A stretch of DNA of 64,000 bases, from contig NC_081407.1 of NCBI RefSeq assembly GCF_030272615.1, positions 435,336,730-435,400,729 of the forward strand, given 5' to 3'. The notes below the pieces were generated by a model. It was not told the DNA's origin. It worked only from the letters and a program-made list of their open reading frames with translations, and ran no database searches. Of this stretch, positions 34,621 through 47,496 are shown in pieces. Position 1 is the stretch's first letter; each line of letters opens with the position of its first letter. The DNA comes from Cryptomeria japonica (Eukaryota; Streptophyta; Pinopsida; Cupressales; Cupressaceae). The position numbers and the translations under genes are program-made.

Positions 34621-36723
34621 AGCATCAGGCTCCCATGCATATTGGGAAAAACACCAAAAACATTCAGATAAATGTCCTGAAGAAAATACAAAAAAATAAA
34701 AATAGTAAAGAAAAATCATGCATCCAAATGGTGAACAACCACTCTGGTGGCACCTTGGGTAAGTGCGATGGTGAAAACTTGGAAAATAGGTGCCACTCGT
34801 AAAGGCTATGGCTCCATTGTCTTTCAGACTTGTTGTGATCACATTCACTACATTCACTCATTCATCAATCCAAAACCATGGCTTGTTATTGATCTGTAAT
34901 CAAGGATAGTACTTCATGCGTCTTGCATCCCACTTTTTCATAGTCATATCTAAACTGGTGGCAATGCCCTTAATCTAGTTGATGGAAGTGGATTCTACAT
35001 TATTTTGTGATTCATTGAGTTCTTCATTCAAATCTATCTCATAAATCCAAAAACATTGAAAAACTATCTCACAAAATCCAAAAACATCAGAAAACATCAA
35101 ACAAACAAAAATATGGCAACACCTTGTACATACGTTTTTCAAAGCAGATACCAAACAAACAGTGTGAAATAATCAAACAATGACCACTTATCTGATCAAC
35201 CAAACAATCAACATCAAACACGCAAACTGTCTAAACAAGGATGCATCCTTCCTTACCAAAACAAAGACAAGATGACATTTTCTTTGACAAGAAAATTCTG
35301 TTTAAGCTATCAAATACTTGGTTGATTTTTAGGTTATTTATTCATTTATATCCAATTCCTACGCTACTTTGGGATATCCACAAGTGATTAGAGTGGCTGG
35401 GATGGTTCCTAAACATTGTTTGTATGTCTTCTACGAATTATTCCAATGAAGTTCTGGGACATGTACTAATGGTGTCTATGTGGGAAGTTCACTAAGCTAC
35501 GTGATCTTATGTAAAATACAGTCATGGATCACTATGACTTGTTGACTACAACGTATACCTCAACCATATGAGCATGAACCCTTATGGAGGGTCCATATTC
35601 TTTATTCTTTATTTATGCTGCTTGCTTGTAGGTACAATGCTCCATCCTTGGTTCCTACTGCCTCATCCAAGATTGATACTACCATGCTCTATGATGAAAA
35701 ATAAAGCACTATGTATCGTCATTTCATCTCATTTGTATATATTGCATTCCGTTGCATTCCATCCATCCATACATTCATAAATAGCTGCATATCATTCATA
35801 CATAGTAATGATAATGGATACTCTATTTTCCTCATCTTCCATAGGAATGCGTCATAGGTCCTCCATTTCTTCTATCTAACATAAAACCCCCCCTCACCCT
35901 CCCCATTTTGATAATCAACATCATATACCCTACATCATTTCCCATCAACCCAATCAAGCAAGTTACTCTATTTGCATAGGTATATCGACTCACACACACC
36001 TAGACTATCAACAAATACTATGATCAAGTATCTTCAAGTCTCAACAGGTAATCGATTATGGCAAACCTAGACTACAATAGACATTTATCATAATGACCTA
36101 GTCTCAACGGGGCTGCTATGATTCACCGCAACCATCTATCACATGCACACACTATCAATTGATCAACCAATTAAACACAATCATAATGGACAATTACATC
36201 AATTGTCTAAGTCTCAACAAGTATTTTGCTTCAAATACCTTGACTTCATCAGGCAATTACATCAATTGTTTAAGTCACCATTAGGTGACTTTGATTCACT
36301 TACTCAGATTTTATCCTGTCCAAGTGAACAACTAACATCAACTATCATGCTTTGACCCGATCGGGGCAATTAAACCGATTGCACCAGATTGTCCAACCAA
36401 TTTTGATTAATTGTATAGTATCAATCAAAAGCACAACACCACATTTGCATTGTATCTCTTGCATAACCTATGGGTACTCACTGGCTTGCCATTTCTTCGT
36501 ATTCACTCTGTTTTCTTCCATTCATTCACCATTATAGCTAATTTCTTTTATTCTACCTCCCCTCCACTTCTCGTTCTTTTTGGAGAGATCGTCCGATTCT
36601 TCAAAAAAAATTTGGCCCATCTCTTGAGGGGGCATACCACCCACTAAATTAACATTTATGGGACATATTTCTTCACATCTATTTTTCTTTCTTTGAAACG
36701 ACGCGATAAAATCACACTGTCTC
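34621..36723 (+). other. long non-coding 3' region of the gypsy element
   Basis: About 2.1 kb between the integrase end and the polypurine tract. No env-like frame or other domain is visible; short frames only. Confidence 0.6.
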
Positions 36724-36736
36724 AAAGAGGGGCAAA
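36724..36736 (+). other. polypurine tract of the gypsy element
   Basis: AAAGAGGGGCAAA ends directly before the 3' LTR start TGTAGTCAC. The same tract (on the other strand) lies next to the LTR at 45463. Confidence 0.88.
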
Positions 36737-38553
36737 TGTAGTCACATAAATCTGTCCACTTATTTAAATGAATATTTAGTATTTATTTGATTATTTAACC
36801 ATCAATCAATAATTAATTAAATTAATATTTAATTAATTCATCTTAACCCTCTTCTCCTATTAATTAAATAAATTATTCAATTTATTTGATTTAATTCACT
36901 TAACCAAATTCAAACCATTAATTAAATAAATAGATCATATTTGTTTAATTAAATATTCTCTCACACTTAAATAAATTAATATTTATTTAAATCCCCCAAA
37001 ATCCCATCTCTCACATTTAAATAAATTAACATTTATTTAAATCACCTTTATCCTCCACCCACTTGCATTTTCCTACAAATGCAAGTTGCACAACTATTTT
37101 ATATAAAAAAATTATTTATTTAAAATCCTATTTATCCTCACCCACTTGAAACCTTTAATGGTTTCCCTTAAAGTCTTCAAACTTGATGCCTTCCTTCTAG
37201 AGTCTTCTCAAGCCTTTAATGGTTTCCCTTAAAGTCTTCAAACTTAATGGCTTCCTTCTAGAGTCTTCTTAAGCCTTTAATGGTTTCCCTTAAAGTCTTC
37301 AAACTTAATGGCTTCCTTCTAGAGTCTTCTCAAGCCTTTAATTGGTTTCCCTCAAAGTCTTCAAGCATTTAATGCTTTATCTTCCTTTTTCTCATGTAAA
37401 TAAATTAAGATTTATTTAAATAAAATTCAAAATTCACATTCACATTTAAATAAATTAATATTTATTTAAATATCTATCCAAATGCAAATTACACCATTTA
37501 ATTGAAATAAATGATTTTATTTCAATTGAAAATCTCAAAATTCCTCCCACTTGCATTCTCCTACAAAATCCACTTGCATGCCTAAATCCCTTCTAGATTC
37601 TTCTAACTCCTTCTAATTAGCCTAATCCTATCCTAATCATTGTCACATTCCTAAATAAAAGGAAGTCACTTCTCAAAAACCTCCAAAGTCTTCAATAACC
37701 ATTAAAGGCTTTATGTCTTCAAATGGTTAACCTCCAAAGTCTTCCAAACCATTAAAGGCTCTTACATAACCATTTATGGTTAACTCACCTTTTACCTTTG
37801 GTTAGAGACTTTCCTCTAACTTAACCATCATTTTGACTCATGGGTCTCTTCAAATCATTTATTTCTTTGACTAAGGTAACCATTTAACCCTTGCACATTC
37901 ATTTATCTCTTGGATAAAAAGAATATCCATTAACCTAACCCTAACCCAACCCCCCAGGGTAACCATCATGTCCCCTCAAGCATTTAATGTTCCTTATCTC
38001 TCCTCTCAAGCCTCCTCATGGTGACACTTGTCAACATGGGATTGGGTTGAAAGTCTCACATGGATTGAATATCTTTCAATCCTAACCCTTGTTAAGATTG
38101 CTCAATCTTAACCCTTCACTTCCCCATTTCTTCTATAAACAAAACCCTTCTCCTCAAGCAAAGAAGGAAGCATTAGAGTATTGTTGTTATATTGGTATTA
38201 GCATAGAGATTTTTCATAGCATCACTATCTACACTTGCATAGCATTTGTTTATCACATCCAACCATCTTGAATTTCCATATGGCATCTATGGCTAGTGCT
38301 AAAAGCTGAGAGCTACACTCATTTGGGACTTGGAGAGGGGAGAAACAAGAGAGAAGCATCAAAAGGCATCATGGAAGCATCTTAGGGAGGCTCTTCTCCT
38401 TTCTTTTGTTTTGTTAAATTTCTTTCATGCTTTTTTGAAATCTCTTTTGATACATTTGGAATGGGTTTTAGTTCTTTGTTTTGGTTTTATGGTTGAAACT
38501 AACTTATTAACATTGAACTTTGTTGTTTCCTTGTCCCCATTTCCATGACATCA
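36737..38553 (+). repeat. 3' LTR of the gypsy element (uninterrupted)
   Basis: 1817 bp, TGTAGTCAC...CATGACATCA. It carries four ~62-bp tandem units (about 37147-37365) against three in the 5' LTR. The promoter TATA is changed to TATAAACA. It provides the uninterrupted reference that reveals the 9-kb insertion in the 5' LTR. Confidence 0.93.
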
Positions 38554-38558
38554 CTATC

Positions 38559-38870
38559 TACAATCGTTGATTTCATATTATCATTGTGCTATCATACGAT
38601 TACTACAATTGTAGAGAAATTCACAAAACACCACACACACACACTTATTTAGAGTGGAGAAAATATGAAATCATGCAAGGCATATTTTTTCTAATAATTC
38701 ATTTGATTTACAATGATTTCATTCATTATTGGTGATTTTTTATTTGTGAATATGGGTATTTCATTGTTATTATTCTTATCTTCGTATTTCACGATTCAAA
38801 ATTCATGCTATCAAATATAGTTAAACTTTTCATGGACCAACTTGAGTCAAACCTAAGGCCTTTAATTCTT
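38559..38870. other. right flank of the gypsy element
   Basis: The first ~85 bp, ending in a (CA)n run at 38630-38643, may be the right part of the LTR that starts at 13575. The rest shows nothing recognisable. Confidence 0.35.
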
Positions 38871-39179
38871 TGTTTTTTCGGATAAAACACATAGAGCATA
38901 TAATATATTAATAATAGAGAAAATATAAGATATAAATACATAGATAAAGTAGCTGCACAAAATATGAGTGCAAGGCTCGATCATGGAGGCAACAATATTT
39001 AACTAGACAAGAGTAATACTCCTCAAGCACCTCTTGATTTAAAGTCATAAAGACATAGAATTGAAAGAGTCCAGCACTAGCTATATGGATCAAAGACACA
39101 TAATAGAAGCCAAGTACTAAGGATCATCACTAACACAAACCAAAACAAGAGAGAGAAGCTTCAAAAAGAAGGCCCTTAA

Positions 39180-40449
39180 TTAAACTTGGCCACAATTGTG
39201 GCAGGGCCTGAGAAGAAATCTCGAATCTTACGCTTGTTAGCTTCCTCATAGAGATCCTCATTATTTGAATAGAAGATATTCATGAGTGCATAGTCATCAT
39301 AGATTACATAGTATTTGAAGAGGTTTCATGCCTCCATTTTATTTTCATTACCTTCCCTTGAAAGATTAAAAACTTCACCTAAAGAGCCTGAGATCAGATC
39401 GGTATCAACACCACCCAAAGCTTGAGCTACATTTGGCCAATAATAGCCAGCCACCAATTTACTACCCACTATGCAGACCTAGTCTAGAAATGGGACTATT
39501 TGGAGTAATGGGGTGAAGAAAAATTCAAAAACCTAACCATCGTGGGTATATGAGTCATCTTTACTGGTGTTGTTCTTGAGAATAATGAATATTGCCTATT
39601 AAACTAACTCATCCTTAGAATGAAAGAGTCGATGGAATTGTTGATCCAAGGACTTGTTTTCACATTTGAATGGAACACCAAATAATGTCAACATTTCAAA
39701 GCAAGTGACAAATATGCTAAGATACACAGGCCCAAAATAGAAGTAACATATCAGTTCTTAAATACTGAGAGAACTTGTCTACTTGAAAGCCATTGAAGGC
39801 CTTAGGAGGAGGCAAAGAATGTGGCATGTGAACCTTGCTCACAAGAGGATCAAGGAGATGCACGCAAGATTACACCATATCAATCGAAATCCAACTTCCC
39901 TTAGTAAATCTCTAATGGAATACACAATAAATGATGAAATTATTTGGAAAGCTCACCCACTCAAAGCATGAGACCAACAATGTACTAAAATAACCCCTAG
40001 AAAAGGATTTCGACAACACAGGGGCCTAAAAATTGCAAGGACTAAGGAACTAAAACTTCTGACATGGATATAGTCAACACAAGGGCTTGAAGAATGAACA
40101 ACAACATCTGATTTGAAGGGGCCAATAATATCTTAGGAGGACTGCACTAAGTATGATGAGATCAACTGACTAGACCATACATTGAGAATGTGACCATAAA
40201 AATGTAGCGATCGAATCCCTAGGAAAGGAGTCTGAAGACATAGGAACCTGCAAGTTGGAGAAGTCATGAGATGCATATTGTTTTAAAATCTGAGCATCAT
40301 GTAAGGAAGTGAGAACAAAAGCATATTTGAAAAAAACATTTGAATCCATGAGCTACTGGCCATCAGAAGAGTCCAAAAACCAGACTGCAGAGGAGAGTAT
40401 GGGAAAACCAAAACCTTAGAGTAGATAAACAAAGAGTAAGTTAAATAAG
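39180..40449 (-). pseudogene. degenerate extra coding region 3' of RNase H in the second LINE
   Basis: Several minus-strand stretches read as protein with stops: GPVYLSIFVTCFEMLTLF, then VGSKLVAGYYWPNVAQALGG, DTDLISGSLGEVFNLSREG and NLFKYYVIYDDYALMNIF, ending with KRKIRDFFSGPATIVAKFN near 39180. Position after RNase H and before the 3' UTR matches the accessory ORF of the LINE at 17.8-21.8 kb. Sequence similarity between the two is not obvious by eye. Confidence 0.45.
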
Positions 40450-40998
40450 CCTAGCATTATCCTTAATGAATGAGGATAGTAAGGGGTTCATCATAAGCTT
40501 GGGGAGATTAAAGGATTCTTCCTCAGCAACATGGGAGTAGTCCCTATTTGTCAACACATTTGTAACCTTGTTTTCTTCTCTGAAGAAATGAAGGAGATGA
40601 TAACAATGGAAGAACATTAGACAATCCCATGATTCTTACAAGATGTAATTAATTTTCTAGTTTGGAGCTTCTCTTGTCCTAAATGTAGAGATAATAATAT
40701 GGGAATCCCCTTCAATTATAATCTGCCTCACCTTACACTTCATTGTTAGTTTAAGACCCACAACTAGAACCCTTTCTTCAACCATATTATTCATGTCATT
40801 TGGAGCTATAGCAACAAGAGCTGCTACAACCAACCCCATGGAGTCTCTAGGAATACACCCCACCCACAAAATACTAGGGTTTCCTTTTAAAGCCCCATCA
40901 AAGTTCAATTTGACAAAGTATTTATTAGGGGGCTTCCATTTGATTTCTTTCCTATTAACACTCTTGGGTAAATTCTTGAGAAGACTCCCTTTGAACAA
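40450..40998 (-). pseudogene. RNase H of the second LINE
   Basis: KLNFDGALKGNPSILW (first Asp), MNNMVEERVLVVGLKL (Glu region) and IIIEGDSHIIISTF (second Asp) are visible. After a stop near 40655, decayed sequence (FFREENKVTNVLTN) continues the domain to about 40530. Confidence 0.8.
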
Positions 40999-41087
40999 GA
41001 GAGCTATGAGTTTCCATTTTGAGAGGATCCTGTCATCCTTAGATGAATAGCAAGAGTCAATTATCTTATGTTTGATAGTATATGCAT

Positions 41088-42060
41088 TTACTGATTCTGA
41101 AATTGATTTTCAATGTTCAAGAGAACAATATCCAGAGTATTTTTCTTATTCCTAAAGATGCACTTGTTTCTTTCCCACCAGATGTTCCAAATTAGGATGG
41201 TTAGTGCAACCTTCCAAATTACAACAAAGAAAAAGATTTCGTGGAGAAGAATCCAAGATTCAAATACTTCTACCAAACCAGAATGAAGTGAGGAACTCCA
41301 ATGAAGGTTATCTTGCAGCCATAACCAACAAGACTGAGCAAAAGGATAGGACAAGAGTAAGTGATTTTTGGTTTCAAATTATGAATCAAATAGCACACAA
41401 TTAAACATAGGAGAAAACCCTAGATGAGAAATTTTGTCATTGGTTAATATCGTTCCTTTTAAAGCTAACCAAGCAAAGGAACCCACCTTAGGAAGACATG
41501 CATCTGACCAGCAAAAGGAAAAACATCTCGCCTTTGCAACCAGTCTAGGATCCCTAATAATATTGTACCCTTGTTTGACTGAATAATTTCCTGAAGGAGA
41601 AGGAGACCAAATAATAGATTCTTTATAGTCTTTAAAATTCAGAAACATCTGATTGAGTTCCCTTTGAAGAATGTTTCTTTGATTTGCAGGAATGGGAGCG
41701 GAGGAGAGGTTTTTCCAATGAGTTGATCTCAACCCATTACACTCTTTAATGATGAAATAATCACTCACTTTGTCACCCCAAGCTTCTTTGAGGAGGGATT
41801 TTGATTGAGCTAATGATTCCAAATTGATTAGTGGGGGAAAGTCATTCCAAGAGTCCTCCCCCAAAAAGGCTTTTCTACCATCATGGATGACCCAAGTTAA
41901 GAAAGGAAGAAAGATATTTCTACAACTGACTATGAAGTTCCACATTTGGGAACACAAAGGTGGATTTAGGGCTATGAAAACCCTTTTGGGGTTATTAGAG
42001 TCTAAATATTCTGTTCTCATGATTTTTTTCCAATTTAGAGTTGTGGTTGGCAAAAATTTT
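41088..42060 (-). pseudogene. LINE connection and zf-RVT region
   Basis: 42053-41379 reads GRKAFLGEDSWNDFPPLINL, SGNYSVKQGYNII and CLPKVGSFAWLALKGTILTNDKI, the region before the zf-RVT motif. 41354-41088 continues with VALTILIWNIWWERNKCIFRNKK, the standard end of this region. The zinc Cys motif itself is eroded at the frameshift near 41380. Confidence 0.82.
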
Positions 42061-42299
42061 CCAAACTAGCTTTGCACCTAAGGCCACATTTCTACATTCC
42101 ATATTGTGGATACCTAATCCTCCAGTAGATTTGGGTGTACATACCTTCTCCCAAAATAAAAGATGGAGTCTTTCTTTGAGATCTTTATTACCTTTCTAGA
42201 GAAATATCTTGAGTTTAGATTCAATGTCAACAAAAACTCCCTTAGGAATAGAGAGAATTGACATGATGTAATTAGGGATGGTAGCCAAAACATATTAGA

Positions 42300-43900
42300 T
42301 CATAAGGAGTTTGCCTTCTAGGGAAAGCCAAGTGTTTTTCCATGAAGAAATTTTATTTTGAATTGAGTTTGAAATGTTATCGCAAAATGATCTTTTATTT
42401 TTTCCTACAAAGAGAGGAATTCCTAGGTATTTACTTGGGAGTAACTCCTATTCGAATCCAAGAAGCTCAAGTAATCTCTAGGAAATACCTAAAGAGTAGT
42501 TATGAAAAAATATCTTTGATTTAGTAGCATTGATTTTCTGACTTGTGACATCACAATACTTGTCCTACACCAATTTGATAGTTTGAGCCTCTTGCATAGT
42601 AGCTTCACCAAATAAAATTGTATCATCAACAAAGAGGATATGTATAATGGCTACCTCTAAGCAATGGATTTTGATTCCTCCCCATAACTGAAGGCGGTGT
42701 TTAGCAGCAATAGATTGACTAAGAGCCTTAGCTAAGATGATAAATAAGTAAGGAGATAAATGATCACATTGTCTAATTCCTTGGGATGGAGAAAAGAAAC
42801 CACATGGTTTCCCATTAATTAGGATATAAAATTTGATGCTTGAAACAAATAAAATGATCCATCTTCTCCATTTGATTGAGAATCCAAATTTGAGAAGCAC
42901 TTGCTCTAAGAATTTCCAGTTGACTCTATCATATACCTTTGACATATCCAATTATAATCATGTTTTCCACTTTATGTTGTTTGATAGAGTGAAGAACCTC
43001 ATTAGAAAACAAGGCACCCTCACAAGTCTCCTTTTTAGGGAGAAATCCTCTTTGTTCTTCTTAGATGATTTTATGAATCTTCTTTGCAAGTCTGATTGAA
43101 ATAGCCTTGGAGAATATCTTGTAAATTGTATTGAAAAGGGAAATTGGTCTAAAATCAGCAAAGGAATCAGGGAAAAACTTTATAGGAATAAGAGCTAAGA
43201 AAGTTGTGTTGAACTATTTGAATTTATTACCATTCCTTCTTGCATCTTCAAGAGCTGACCAAAACTCGGTTCCCACACCCCCCAAAATTGTTTGGAAGAA
43301 GAGGGCAGTTATGTCATCAGGACCAAGAGCTTTGTCAGGGGACAAAGAGAATACTACAACCCTATCTTCTTCAAGGGAAAATGATTTGAAGAGATCCAAG
43401 ATATCTTGATTGGATACCAAAGGAGGGATGTTGTCAAGGAGACCACAAAGCTCATTAGCTTTTGAATCTACACCCTCCAGAGGAGCTGCAAAGAGATTGG
43501 AGAAAAATTGGACTGCCTCAAGCTGGATTTTGTCATTCTCAACTAGGAAGACCCTAGATGAATCCTTAATATGAAATATTGAATTAGAAATGGTTCTCAA
43601 TTTGGCAAGGAATGTAATAATTTGGTGTTTCTATCCCTATCTTCGAGGAGAAGTTATCTTGACTTTTGTTTCCATAAGATCTCTTCTCTAGAGAGTACCT
43701 CCTCATAGGCATGTTAGATTATTTTTTACTCTTGGTAAGAAGTTGGATTGATACCATTTTCAACATTTTTTGCATTAATCCTAGATAGCTGATTATGTTG
43801 GCTTCAAAAATCTAAAATTTGTTACAAAGTTGATAGATTTTAGATCCTTGGATGAGAGGGGAGTTTAGCCACCAGAATTTAAGGAGATGAAGGAAGGATG
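42300..43900 (-). pseudogene. LINE reverse transcriptase with frameshifts
   Basis: 43600-43214 carries the pre-palm region (SFSLEEDRVVVFSLSPDKALGPDDI). 42951-42565 carries MDMSKVYDRVNWKFLEQVL (first Asp), GKPCGFFSPSQGIRQCDHLSPYLFII and the catalytic FVDDTILFGEA, all intact. Several frame changes lie between them. The upstream part near 43650 reads as the 'W...GDRNTKFFH' region in decayed form. Confidence 0.88.
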
Positions 43901-43979
43901 GATCCCAGAACCACATTTTCTCAACTTGAAGGAAGACTTAGGTTTATGATTGTTAGTGTTTTATAGCTGCAAGAGGTAT

Positions 43980-44345
43980 TTCTAGAAGCAAGTCAGCCTA
44001 TTGCAAATTATTATTTTATATTTATAAGGGCCAATCCAAGATGAAAAGTCACCTTGGTTTTTGAATGAGGCCGACTCTTGTGAAGTGTCACCTCGCTTGA
44101 GAAAAGACACCTTAATTTGTATATATAGAAGGTGATGATCATTTCATTTTGATCAATCAGTTTAATAGAAGAGATATATTCTTGGCTGGGTTTTTCTCCC
44201 TCAAGAAGGAGGGTTTTCTCAGGATATGCGGTGTGTTCTATTTTGTTCATGTGTTGTACTTGTTGTGTTATAGTGTTTATCAATTCTGTATTTCTGTTTA
44301 TTTCACATCTGATCATAAAAACAACATGGTATATGTCATGCATGT
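43980..44345 (+). repeat. Ty1/copia LTR remnant
   Basis: TATATATAG near 44120, followed by the palindromic TTCTCCCTCAAGAAGGAGGGTTTTCTC (two halves around 44190-44220), is the usual R-region hairpin of plant copia LTRs. The borders are not clear; the right side runs into the next LTR near 44356. Confidence 0.5.
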
Positions 44346-44355
44346 GAAGTAGGGT

Positions 44356-45463
44356 ATGTGCAATTGCAACATAAACAATCAATAGATCATTACAAGCATG
44401 GTTAGAAAATTAAAAGAAAATGAAACATAAACCATGACAAAGCGACCAATCGCCTCCTAAGAGATGCGATTATGGATTTGCTCTCACATATGGATAAGCA
44501 CTCCCAGTGACTTGACTACACCTAGACGGAGGATTTCAAATGATGATGATATGCAAGCTAGATGAGATTGATTATGCTAGATTGATCTAAGAGTCTAATT
44601 GAGATAATGATATGCATGATTAAGCTAAGATGATGATGCAATTAAGCTAGAAAAGAGATTGATTAAGCTACATGATTCAACAATTATGCTAGAAAATGAT
44701 CAAATTAAGCTAGATGTAAGATGCAATTGCCTATAATAACAATGCTCAAATGATATGCCTATAGTAACAATGCCTAAGATGAAAATGAGATGGGATCCAT
44801 TGTGCTCCAAAATGGGGGATATTTATAGGAATTCCAAGGCCAGGGGTGAGGTGGTAGGAATCAACGGTCAAGATTGAGTCTGAAGATATCAAGGGTGAAA
44901 TTGTAAGAGATTGGAGAAGAGGTTGGAGGGAGGGACACTTGTTATCTTTGTGGTGACAAGTGTCAAGGAGCCTTGCTCATGAGAGGGCAAGTGTCCAAGG
45001 GAGGAGACATGTGGCCTAAGTGCCATGTGTCTCAAGGGGATAATATCCACACCATAAGAGGTTAGGCTAAGGAGGTTAGGATGTGTAAGATAGGATAGGA
45101 TTAGTTAAACCCAAGGTTAGGTTAGGTGGTTAGAAGTTAGGAGTCATGTGGGTAATTTGAATTTAAAAAATTCAAATAATAGGAAAAGGCTAATTAACTT
45201 TCAACAACTCATAAATTGATTTGTTTAATTAATTAGGATATTATAAGAAATGAATTAAATGGGGGGAGGATTAATTAATTTGGATCAATTAAACAAAGGG
45301 GACTATTGAAATGAACCTATTAAATAAATCTTTAGATTTATTAATAAGTAGATGAAAGGGATTTAATCAAATTGCTAATGAATTTAATTAAATTAGGAAG
45401 GGGGATTAATTAAATAATTTCTTATTTAATTAATTATCTTCAGACCATTTTTAGGTGTATACA
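44356..45463 (-). repeat. 3' LTR of the minus-strand Tat-type element
   Basis: Read on the minus strand it starts TGTATACACCTAAAAATGG at 45463 directly after a polypurine tract. It has a TATAAATA promoter near 44835 and runs to about 44356, where a CA end is plausible but not proven. The U5 part holds imperfect repeats of CTAGCTTAAT (about 44560-44720). Confidence 0.65.
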
Positions 45464-47490
45464 TTTTGCCCCTCTTTGAGGTGAGGTGTGATGACACGTT
45501 GATTCAAAGAATAACCTCATTTTGATGATGATATTGGTTCGATAGGATGCCCTAGACATTGATTGATAAATTGCGTTACGATGATGCTCCCTCAGGAGAT
45601 CAATTGAGATAATTGACCTTTGGAGTGGTTGGATCGTTGCAAAATTGATTTTCTGATTAGAAATAATTTGATTTTTGTAACGTTGATTGATGAAAGTGCA
45701 CGTTCTTTGGTCATGATGGTGCGGTTATCGATTCGATGATTGATAAAGCTTGATTGAATTTGACAAGATTGATTAGATTGATAAGATTGTGATTTAGTCT
45801 AGTTTCAAGAATGACACCTCCTGTATAAGACAAAGATGATCAAAGTATCTGGTTTCAGGAACGATATATCTTGTATAAGAGTTGATCAGAATGTCTGGTT
45901 CTAGGAAAGATACATCCTGTATAAGACATGATAGATTGGATCAGATGCGATCGATTGATAGAATTGATAAGGTTTATTGGATAAAGAACTAGCATGTTGT
46001 TGATATCAGGTTGCAGGAAGATTCAGATATGTTTATGTGGGATTTGTTGAGGGGGTAGCATAAAATTTGCGCTGGGTCGACAATATCTAGAGAGAGATGA
46101 GTCATCATTCTGATTGTGTATACACTTATGATGATACTTTGATGATTCCTGCGATAGATTTGGCCTTGGATAAGATGAGATTTTGTGATCCCATGCAAGA
46201 ATGAAATGCGATCTAAATACAAATGCAAATGCAAAGCTACGATTGGACCAGTCACTGGGTTATTGCATTTTGTCATCAACAAGCTTTTTAAAATGTGGGA
46301 AGTGAGTGCAAACATCGATGGTATAATAATTAAACCATGATGACTTGAGCACTTCTTTCCTGGATTTTAATATTGCAGGTTAGCACAAGAATCGAGGTAT
46401 AATTAAACCAAGATGACTTGAGTGTTGCTTGCATAAAACAGGTAGTATTAACCATTTCTATATGCAAGTCTGAAATGTCTTCTATGATACTCTGATGATC
46501 ATGTCTTGAGACAACTTTGCATATATTAATGATTAATTTACAAACAATAGACAAGAAAAATATCATGTTCCTTCTTTGTTCCTCTAGTCAAAGACATCCT
46601 GGAGTCACTCAGAAATCATGATAGCAAAAATCAAGATAGAAAAGTTGAACCAAAGTGTTAAAAGCATTATCCAAAAGATATCATCCATTGAAAAGTGTGT
46701 GATGTGCTTAGACTGACATGTGATAGTTTGATGGTAGAAAATTTGATCTCGTGTTCAACGTTGGATGTGTCTCAGTTTCACTTGACAAGAGTTGTCGAAC
46801 TATTGTTCTACCTGTTTGATTAAGCTCAAAATGATAAAAAATTTTGCCCCCAGTTAGGTGTAGGATTTTGCCCCAAGCCTAGAAACAAAGTCATTATGAT
46901 ATACCCAATGATCCAAACCATGGTGAGAAATCAATTGCAATGCCTGCGTATGTACAAAGGCTTATTATGGATATGAGCAACATTGATGAAAAATGAATGC
47001 AAGCGGACGAATGCATGAACTAATAGATGGAAGAGCTAGTTGACAGATAGCACCTGTTTGCCAGGTTTTCACCATCTGTTTTTATTGCACTTTTTCTCAT
47101 ATTTGATTTTTTTTGTTTTTCACTATTTTTCGTTGTTTTTGTATTTTCTGCTTTTCCACTGTTTTTTATTTTTCTTCTTTTTCACTGTTTTTGGATTTTT
47201 GTGCTTTTTCACTGTTTTTGGATTTTTCTGCTTTTTCACTGTTTTTGGATTTTTTTGCTTTCTCATTTATTTTGGATTTTTCTACTTTTTCAGACATAAA
47301 ACTTCTTCAAATGCATGCTATTGATGGGTTCCTCAAGTTGATCCCTGTCCTGTGTTGATAGCTGATATGCTCCTGACCCAAATACTATTGTGACCACAAA
47401 CAGACCTAACCAGTTTGGTTCAAACTTCTTTTTCTTTTCTCGATCTGCCTGGTTTCATGGATTTTCCTTTAGTACTAGTTCCCCAACTTG
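45464..47490 (-). other. polypurine tract and non-coding 3' region of the Tat-type element
   Basis: AAAGAGGGGCAAAA (minus strand, 45464-45477) adjoins the LTR. The rest is non-coding. At about 47155-47290 a ~31-bp unit (CACTGTTTTTGGATTTTT on the plus strand) is repeated four to five times; the Phe-rich plus-strand frames there are translations of this repeat. Confidence 0.65.
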
Positions 47491-47496
47491 AAAGAC

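Larger units (their letters stand above)
14276..38553 (+). mobile_element. degenerate Ty3/gypsy (Tat-type) LTR retrotransposon with nested insertions
   Basis: The LTRs are 14276-14945 plus 23905-24996 (5', interrupted) and 36737-38553 (3'). It has a primer binding site at 24999, a polypurine tract AAAGAGGGGCAAA before 36737, and near-match target duplications CTATG (14271-14275) and CTATC (38554-38558). The first LTR base is T in the 3' copy and C in the 5' copy. Domain order is gag, protease, G-patch-like, RT, RNase H, a second (archaeal-type) RNase H, then integrase. The second RNase H and the long non-coding 3' region are marks of the Tat lineage. All coding domains carry stops or frameshifts and the integrase core is mostly deleted. 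Confidence 0.9.
38875..43930 (-). mobile_element. second L1-type LINE, 5'-truncated and degenerate
   Basis: Minus-strand order: RT N-terminal part (43600-43214), RT palm (42951-42565), thumb and connection (42340-41380), zf-RVT (41480-41088), RNase H (40998 to about 40450), degenerate extra coding (about 39960-39180) and an AT-rich 3' UTR ending near an A-tract (GAAAAAAC on the minus strand, about 38873-38880). ORF1 and endonuclease are absent. No convincing target duplication was found, so the 5' border near 43930 is approximate. Confidence 0.78.

Noticed and set aside
47040-47358. Phe-rich frames resembling a membrane protein
   Set aside because: They result from a ~31-bp T-rich minisatellite in the non-coding region of a retroelement.
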